A DNA stretch of 41,299 bases from Branchiostoma floridae (taxonomy: Eukaryota > Chordata > Leptocardii > Amphioxiformes > Branchiostomatidae), in contig NW_023365758.1 of the NCBI RefSeq assembly GCF_000003815.2, forward strand, positions 612,318-653,616, in the 5' to 3' direction. Shown piece by piece: positions 1 through 9,000 of this stretch. Under the pieces are notes generated by a model, which was not told where the DNA came from, did no database searches, and worked only from the letters and a program-made list of their open reading frames with translations. How positions within the stretch are numbered: the first letter of the stretch is position 1; each line of letters opens with the position of its first letter. Made by a program: the position numbers and the translations under genes.

Positions 1-30
1 TTCGCAGACTCGTCGTCCGATCGATTTTCG
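1..30 (-). CDS. Gene A exon 12 (partial): start of cytoplasmic region
   Basis: A pyrimidine-rich acceptor (CCCCCCTCACATGTAG) is followed by ten open codons in the expected phase 0 (RKSIGRRVCE) up to the window edge. Too short to show a kinase or other domain. Confidence 0.5.
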
Positions 31-3000
31 CTACATGTGAGGGGGGTATCATTGACACAACAAAAGTACAGTGACTTTCGTAAGGTACCTACATGTACAT
101 TATCCTATATATGATCAAATGCCTACATGTATACATGAATATAGATATTGATAAGTGAACATGTTGAATCTAGCGTGTCATGTACACTATCGATTCTAAA
201 GTTACGTTGTTTTGTACACAATAAGGGTTATCCCCTCCCAGAATGAAGTTGAATTCATCTATCGAACGGAAAGTATGAAATTCTTTAGAGCAAGCTATAT
301 CTTCCCCCGCCCCGTTTTGATTGTTACTGGAATGCAGTTTCCTCACTCTATAAAGGAAAGACGCTATGATTTGAAACGCACCTGCAGCCATGTTTGCACG
401 ATGCTGTCGTTCTCGTCCTTTGCGCGGTCTTTCCTCTGACGTAACAAGATGGCGGCAGCGACGGCTGCAGCAATGATGGCGGCGGCGCAGGCGCACAAGA
501 TGCTACCCAGTGCCCATGGCGGGAATCCCTTTTGACGAGGCGGATTTCCTACAGTGTTTTTTTAAATATAATACAGATCAGTTCCGTGTATGCATATGAT
601 TAACATTCTTTCGCCTAATTGAACTGTGATTCTTTCAACTGTAGGAGAGACACGTCTTTTCTCCGTATTTGCTGCAACTGTTGCTTGTTTTCTATAGAGG
701 AATAAAGACATCGCCTGAGTTACGGTCGACTAAATGGCTTACCTTAGATGCTACGTAATTAAAGCCCATATTTTATGTAAAATGATATGTAGCTAAAGGT
801 TAAAGCATATGTAGCTAAATGTTCGATAATATGCAGCTAATGATCTTTTGCTTGATAAAATGATATATAGCTAGGGGCTAATCGCTGTACGCCAAAATGC
901 ATACCTGTATACATATCATAGAAGGATACGTAACTAAACACATAAAAGCTACATAATACACTGCTTAAGGTTGGATACTAATAGTGGGTAGATACTAATA
1001 GTGGGTAGATTTCATACTCACCCCTTTTCTCAGGCAGATGTACAACGTATGTAGCTACCCTCTCCATGCCAACGGTGTCTGTCACTGAGCAAACGTAGAC
1101 TCCCTCGTGCCGGGGTTCTAGTTGGTTGATTTTCAAGGTTAAGCTACAGAGATGAAAAAAAAAAGAAGAAAAGAAGAAAAATATCATGATCCCGATACAA
1201 CAAAACAACAGCAACAATGAGAGATTCTTGCAGGCCCTAAATTTGACAGAAACAAAACATTCAATTTTCCATAAATGTGATCTATGTAGATGTAAAGATG
1301 AGCGGGTATATTCATTCATATGGATGAACTCCTCCTTTGACTGACTCCAGTCTTAATTTTCTGCTTCTCGCAGCTCTTGGTCCTATGGAGCCTAGGTGCA
1401 TATGATCCACCCAGCCATTGTAACCACTCCATTAGATTATTCTACACAATGGCCTAATGCAAAACCAGAAAAAGACAGATATGCAAAGGGAGGGTAATAT
1501 ACATTTGTAGCCAAGGGCAATAATAAACAGAATATTGTTCTTTCAGTACCCTGGGTTAGGTTTTGCCCTNNNNNNNNNNNNNNNNNNNNNNNNNNNNNNN
1601 NNNNNNNNNNNNNNNNNNNNNNNNNNNNNNNNNNNNNNNNNNNNNNNNNNNNNNNNNNNNNNNNNNNNNCAATTGCACGGAATCCCCAAATCCCAAACGG
1701 GTGCGGTCCAGCTGGATAACTTCACTGTTGCACCACTCGGATGAGTGCAGGAAATACACTGGTAAATGGGGTATGCAATTAAACGGCTTTTATTGTATCA
1801 CTACTATAGGTTTTTTTTTGTATCACCCGTGTAAAAACGCGCTTACCAATATCGCAAGCGACTCCCTTCCAGCCCGGCAGGCACTTGCAGGCCCCGTTGA
1901 AGGGATGACAGGACGCGCCATTCTCACACAGACAGTCGCGGTCGCACCGACCACCGTACTTTCCAGATGGGCAACCTATAAATGAATTAATAAATAAATA
2001 GCAAAATATACAACCTTTACCACCATTGATATACAGTCAAACCTGTACTCGTGACAATATCTATGTAAGGACCACCTGGTCATTTATATTCAGTCAAACC
2101 TGTACATGTAACTACTTCTAATAAGGACAACCTGGTCAATACAGTCCAAACGGTCTTGTGACCACATAAGGACCACCTCTACATATAAAAGACCATCTAT
2201 CCATTGATATACCGTCGAATCGTACTAGTGACCACCTCTACATAATGATCGACTGACCTTCGTGGGCAGGTTTAACTACAGACACTCGGCCTCTGTGCTA
2301 TGTAATGACAACATGACAACACACAGTTTGTCAATACATGCTCAGAATTATTTATTTATTTATTCAAAATGCGACGGTACATTACACAGACCTATAGGCA
2401 GCACAGCTGATTGCATAGGTCTACAAATAACATAACTTTGCAACGGTACAAGACAAATTTACATAAGACGGTATATACATATTGGTATTAGGGAAATGCG
2501 AAATAAAATGCTACGAAAGCTACAAAGTGAATAACATTCTACGGGAGGTCAAGTCGAAATTTAGGTAATGAGAAGCAAATTTAAGTATAGCCAAATAAAT
2601 ACAGATTAGAGAGAATTAGCCAAATGAATGCAGATTAGAGAGAATTATAGTGAGCATGTCAGAGTTACTAACCTGCAGGTGTCAGTGCCAGGTACACCGC
2701 CATGTTGAACGGATCCCGGTTGGCCCGGCAGACCCAGCTGGCCCACCGGCCCGTCCTGAGGTGACCCACCGACATGTCAATCACCACGTACGGGGAGTTC
2801 GCCTGTATCCAGGTGTCCGTGAACATCAGGGACCAGGTGTCGGGATGGAGCTTGTCTTTGATGGGGTCGTCTCGGCTGAAGTTAGGCTGGCAGAGAGGAG
2901 TGTATCAGTCAGTGAATGATCAGATGGGTGAATATCTTATTAGTGAATGAATGAATGAATGAATGAATGAATGAATGAATGAATGAATGAATGAATGAAT

Positions 3001-6000
3001 GAATGAATGAATGATTGAATGAATGAATGAATTAATTAATCAATTAATGGGGCTGGGGGCTGGGGCAGGGCAGACAGGAGACTGCAAGATCATGAAAGAG
3101 GGCACTGGAGGAGAGGTCAGGGTGGAGTGGCACTGTTATGGAAAGAATCAATAGATTATGCAGTTTGCAAACTGAATGAGGGCAACGACAGAATCATAGG
3201 AGTGCGGATAAGGCTTTGTGACGGCCAAAAACTCTTTCTCTTTGCTGTCTACATGACAAATGGAGGAATGCCAATTGAGGAATACAGAGAACAGCTGGAG
3301 GTGTTAAGGGAGTTATATAGAAAGTATGAGAATGACGGGGAAGTAATGATTATTGGAGACTTTAATGCAGACCTTGGTGATCAAGGAGGGCCAAGGGGCA
3401 AAGGTCAAATGTCAAAACTGGGGAAAGAACTAGCAGACATCATGGGTGAACTAGGCTTGCTATCTCTTAACCTAAGCAACTTGGGCACAGGGCCACTTCA
3501 CACTTTCCAGGCCAATGGTGACAAGAATCTGTCAACTATAGACCATATTGTCATTCCCCACACATTAGCAGCAGAAGCAACCTCATGCAGAGTCTTAGAG
3601 AACAACGGAGACAATTTATCAGACCACAACCCAGTCATAGCAACTTTCAACAACAAACCATCTGAGTGGAAAGAAGGGCAGTGTGAAGCAAAACTAGACT
3701 GGGAGAAGGTTGAAAGACAGGTGATTGAAGATACTTTTGGAAAAAGTATGGAAAGGAAACTAGAAGCAACTAAAAGCCCCAGTGAAGTGACAATAGCTGC
3801 CATTGAAGAGGAAGTCGGTGTGTTAACTGAAGTGCTGAGAAGCGCAGCAGTAGAGACAATACCAGTGAAGAGAACAAAAAAGCACCAGAAGCCTTATTGG
3901 TCAACAGACCTACAAGAAACACACCAGGAAGAGATAGAGGCCTGGCTCCTGTGGAAGGCAGCTGGAAAACCAAGGGAGAAGAACAACCAGCTGTTTAAGA
4001 ATTACAAAGACAGCAAAAGCCGCTACCGAGCAGTTCTAAGACAGGCAAAACTCCTGCATGAAGAACAAGAGAATGAGAAACTAGCAGATATAGCAGGAGC
4101 GGACGACAGGGGTTTTTGGAAGAAAATAAGACAAAGAAAAGGAAAAATAGACAAACCACAAGCAGTGAAAGTGGGAGACCAACTCCTGACAGACCCAAGA
4201 GAGGTAAGAGAGGCATGGGCCACCCATTTTGAAATGCTTGGAAATGAGCAGAAAGAGGAAAGTGCACTTTATGATGAAGTACATAAGGAAGCAGTCATAG
4301 AGGAAGTAAGGAAAATGGAGAGGGAGAGTTATAATAACACTGAAGACATTCTAGAAGAACCATTCCTCCTGTCAGAAGTGGCCACTGTTTGCAGGCAGCT
4401 GAAGTGTGGTAAAGCTGGAGGGAATGATGGCCTGACATATGAACACATGAAGTATGGTGGCAAAGCACTGTGGAGCAGAATGACAGCACTGTTCAATGCA
4501 ATGAGGGAACTAGAATACATTCCAATGGAATTTAAGAAGGGAATTAAGATCCCCTTACTAAAACAAGGCAAAACTAACAAAGCAGATTTCAACTCGCACA
4601 GAGGCATCACCCTCCTAAATGTGATGATGAAGATTTGGGAGAAAGTACTTTACAATAGATGGAAACCATGGTTACTGTCCAAGGGCCTACCACATGAGCT
4701 TCAAAACGGTGGTCAGGTGGGATGTAACAACATTACCACAGCCTACATTGTGCGAGAAGTACTGACTCACTACCAGGAAAGAGGCAGTTTAGTTTACGGC
4801 TGTTTCCTCGACACGACTAAAGCATACGATACAGTGTGGATACCAGGGCTGTTGTACAAGATGTTTAAAGTGGGTGTGAATGGCAAAATGTGGAGGTTGA
4901 TCAAGCTGATGCACACTGAGAACTGCTATTCAGTCAAGTTGAATGGGGAGAAGTCAAGAGAGTTCATAAACACACGCGGAGTTAACCAAGGAGGCGTGTT
5001 ATCTCTCACATGCTACCTCCTCTCAACTAACGATGTGCACGAGATATTACAAGCCCAGGGTGGAGGGGCATCGGTGGGCGGTCTGAACTGTTGTTCTCCG
5101 GCACTTGCAGACGACATATGCCTGCTTGCAGGCTCAAGATCAGCACTGAAGAAACTTATAGACACTATGTATATTTATGGTACAAAATGGAGGTTTCAAT
5201 TTGCACCAGAAAAGAGTAAATGCGTAGTGTTTGGTCAGAAGTCAGGAGGAAGGCCTACAGGAAGTTCAGTTGGGGACTGGTGGATGGGGAACACAGCTAT
5301 TCCGGAGGTTGCTACAGTTACACATGTTGGGGTACAACATTCAGCAAACCTAACATCAGCAGCAGCGACAGAGAGTGCCACAAAGAAAGGCAAAGGAAAG
5401 ACCTGTGCAATTCTTGCAACGGGATTGGAAGGCAGGAAGCCTAATCCACTTGTCACAAGAAAACTTTACTACACTATAGTGATCCCCTCCATGCTACACG
5501 GGTGTGAGTTCTGGCAGCCATCCAATACTGATATGCAAAAACTTGAGCAGTGCCACAGTTTTGCCGCTAAGAAAATGCAAGATATGCATTTCCAGACGGA
5601 GACAACAGCAACCCTCGCAGCACTGGGGATGCCATCCCTTAGAGCAATTATTGACAAATACAAACTGAGGCTCTTTGGCAGACTAACACAACTCCACAAC
5701 AACGTGCTGGCAAAGAAAATATTCTTGTATAGACTGTACTCATTCTTGCTGAGAAGAGAAAGAGGGATCAGCTCCAAAGGATTTATCAGTGATTGCTTCA
5801 CAATTGCGCAAGAATATGGACTGAGTGAATATCTTGAGCAGTTCGGGGTAACCCTGGAGTTCCCAGCAAACCGGTGGAAGCACATTGTGAAAGCAGCTGT
5901 GGGGGAAAAAGAGGAAGGAAAGTGGAACGACAAAATAAGTGGAAGTACAACAAGGTTCCATAAGACACACACAACAATGTTGCAACCACATAAGTTATGG

Positions 6001-9000
6001 ATGCTAGCTAGGAAAAAACCTGCCCACAGAAGTGACCTACAAAAGTTGATACACCTCAGTACTGCACCGAGAACACAAAAAGCTTGCCCAGCATGTGACA
6101 ACCCCACAGATGACCTAGTAAAGCACATGTTGACAGAATGCAGAACATTCCAGACGGTGAGGGAAGAAGTGACTGACCACCTTACTGACTTCCTTGGAAT
6201 CAGAGTAGCAGTGGAAGTGCACCAGCAGGGAGATGAGAGACTGACTGAAGTTCTCCTTGGTGCACACATAGTAGAAGAGAACATTGAGATAGAACACTGG
6301 GAGGAGTTTATCCTGCTTGTGGCAAGAAAGCTAAGACCACTAGCAATAATGGCTCTCAAGCATATAGCATGGAAATGAGTCAGGTCTTGGTTCCTATCCA
6401 CTACGATGGCCAATCAGTGACAACAGAGTAATTGGTGTAGAAACTGTGCAACTGATATACATACTGTGCAACTGATAACTGACTGGTTTAAGTTAAGTCA
6501 AAGTGTTTACATTATGTACAGGACCGTATAACGGAAGCATAGGTATGAGTCATGTAAAGGTGTATTTGTAAAGTGTTGCTCATAGAAACTGCATGACGAA
6601 AGTTCAAGACCCATGTGAGTCAAACCGAAGTATCGCCATACAAGTTTGCGTTCAGAGACTGTATTTCAGAAGTCTAAGACTAAGAGATGTAGATCATGAC
6701 AAGTTGGTTTCTTTTTACCATGTACACAGTCATGTATGACATGTCGACAATAGACAGAACTTTTTAAAGTCAAGCGGGACAAGGCGTAAATGAGTGTTCG
6801 TAGAATCTGTTTGTATCGTATTATTATGTTGTAAGCTGTCACCTAGGAAACATATTTTAATATTTGTAAATATTCCATTTTTATGCTCTCCCAAGACGGA
6901 GGAATAAAGTATGAAGAAGAAGAAGAAGAATGAATTAATTAATTAATTAATGAATGGAAAAATAAATGAATAAATTAATGAATGAACGAAGGGTTCAAGG
7001 GTGGCTGACGGAAACGAAACGAATGAGTGAGTGAGTGAATGAGTGAGTTATTGAGTGAGTGAGATTGAGTGAAGGAGAGATTGAGTGAAAGAGCAAATGA
7101 TAATGAATGAGTGACTTGGTGAGTAAAGTGTAAATGCATGAATGGATGGATGAATGAATGATATGTAAATATACCTCCACAAGTTTAAAAAAGAGAGAAG
7201 AAAATATTAGATGTAGCGATTAGTAATAGTATTGTGATGTGCCCTATGGAGACACATGATACCTTAGATCATTTTCCATTAGTCAAGCTGAAACTACTGT
7301 ATAATCTTAGTTTTTTTTTTAAATTCATTTTCACACATTAGACCACTTGTGGTCATTTGTGCATTTAGCCTACGGGCATGAACATGCAATAAAGATTATC
7401 ATTATTTGATAAATACATGTCTATGTGTCGGGGTGATTCTTTTGTGGGTTCAAGGAAAGTCCACAAAATCTGACAAGTATCGAACAACGTTCCTAACAGT
7501 GGCCTTACCCTGAAGACATCTATGGTGATCGGTGACGTCACCCCGTCACGACTGCCGTATGGATAGTTCCGCGCATGCTCACAGGAGACCCTTGCAGACG
7601 GATCGTTCAGGTGAAGGAGGCCAGTCCAGACGTCCGTGTAGGACATACCACCTGTCAAGGTCACAGGGACACGTAAGAGAATAAACTTAATTCCTCTTCA
7701 CCAGCTGCTATTCAGCACACAATGTTATAATACAGCGGTCTCATCTACCCTCCATAGCCGGCTCTTTGGGGCCTTTTTTTCGGCTCATAATACACTTTTG
7801 CTGGCCATTTATTTTTGTACTGGGTCGCTGATTGCCGACCGTCGCTGATCCATTGGCCCCAGCGACCCAGTGCAAAAGAAATTGCCGGCAAAAATTTATT
7901 GTGAGCCAAAAATGGCCTCAGAGAGCCTGCCACAGAGGCTAGGTCTCATAATTGATCCAGATGTCCAACTAAGACTTGATCAATTCTTTCCTGCTTACCC
8001 AAACTGAAATCTAAACCATAAACTGCAACCTATCTTGTTCAGGACAACATTGAATTGGACTGGAGACATCAAGCCCTGTGCGCAATCCGCAAAGGCATTC
8101 TGGCAGCTATGACAAACGCATAGCTGTAGCTATGGTAACAGCTGCCTTAGCTTTAGCAGCAAATTGGTAGGCATGGTAACAGTTTTCCCAACTGTGTAAC
8201 AGCTTTTGTAGCTATGGTAATAGATTTCGTAGCCAAGGTAGTTATTGAGCTATAATCACAGTGATCGTTGTTGGTGTCCACGTTGACTAAGGCGTTCTGA
8301 TCTGGTGGCCTAAAGTCGGTGTCTATCTCAGCATTGGCGACGAAGACGTCCATTGACACGTCCAACATTAAAGCCTGGAAACGAATTGCAATGAAACACC
8401 TTATTTCGCTGTTCTTCTAACACATTAGGTGACCAAAGGTCAAAGATCAAGGATTTCACATTTAACATGGAGAAACATTTTTCAGTACTGACAGTAGAGT
8501 TATATGCAAATTACATAAATAGAAACCAATTCTTAGCCTCCATAGCAGACTCTCTGGGGCTTTTTCGTCTTTCTTTGCTCATTACTTTTTGTATTAGGTC
8601 GCTTGACCTACGAGGCAAATGGTCAAGTGACCTAGTACAAAAAGAAATGGCCATCAAAAGCATATTATGAGCCAAAAAAAGATTAAGAAAAGGCCCAAGA
8701 GAGCCTGCTATGGAGGCTAGACAATTCTCATATTGAAATGTTACCGACATGAAACAAGCAAATGATAAAGACCAGCCCTACCGTGTCGCTCGTGACGTGT
8801 GGCGTCGCGCACGACTCGTTATAGACAGGTGGGTACCCGGGAACGTCAGTCACGTCAATTCGCACCTGGACGTGACGTAACGTCTCAACCTAGACAAGAA
8901 ACAAACAAAGGTAAGGAGACTTTTACCATCACCACTTTTAATGGTAACTGTTGTCGACAGCTGCAGTTAGCTGGTGTGTTACGCCGAACGGCGGTTATAC

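Noticed and set aside
5469-6413. 314-codon minus-strand frame
   Set aside because: Fully antisense to the LINE reverse transcriptase frame, which has clear catalytic motifs.
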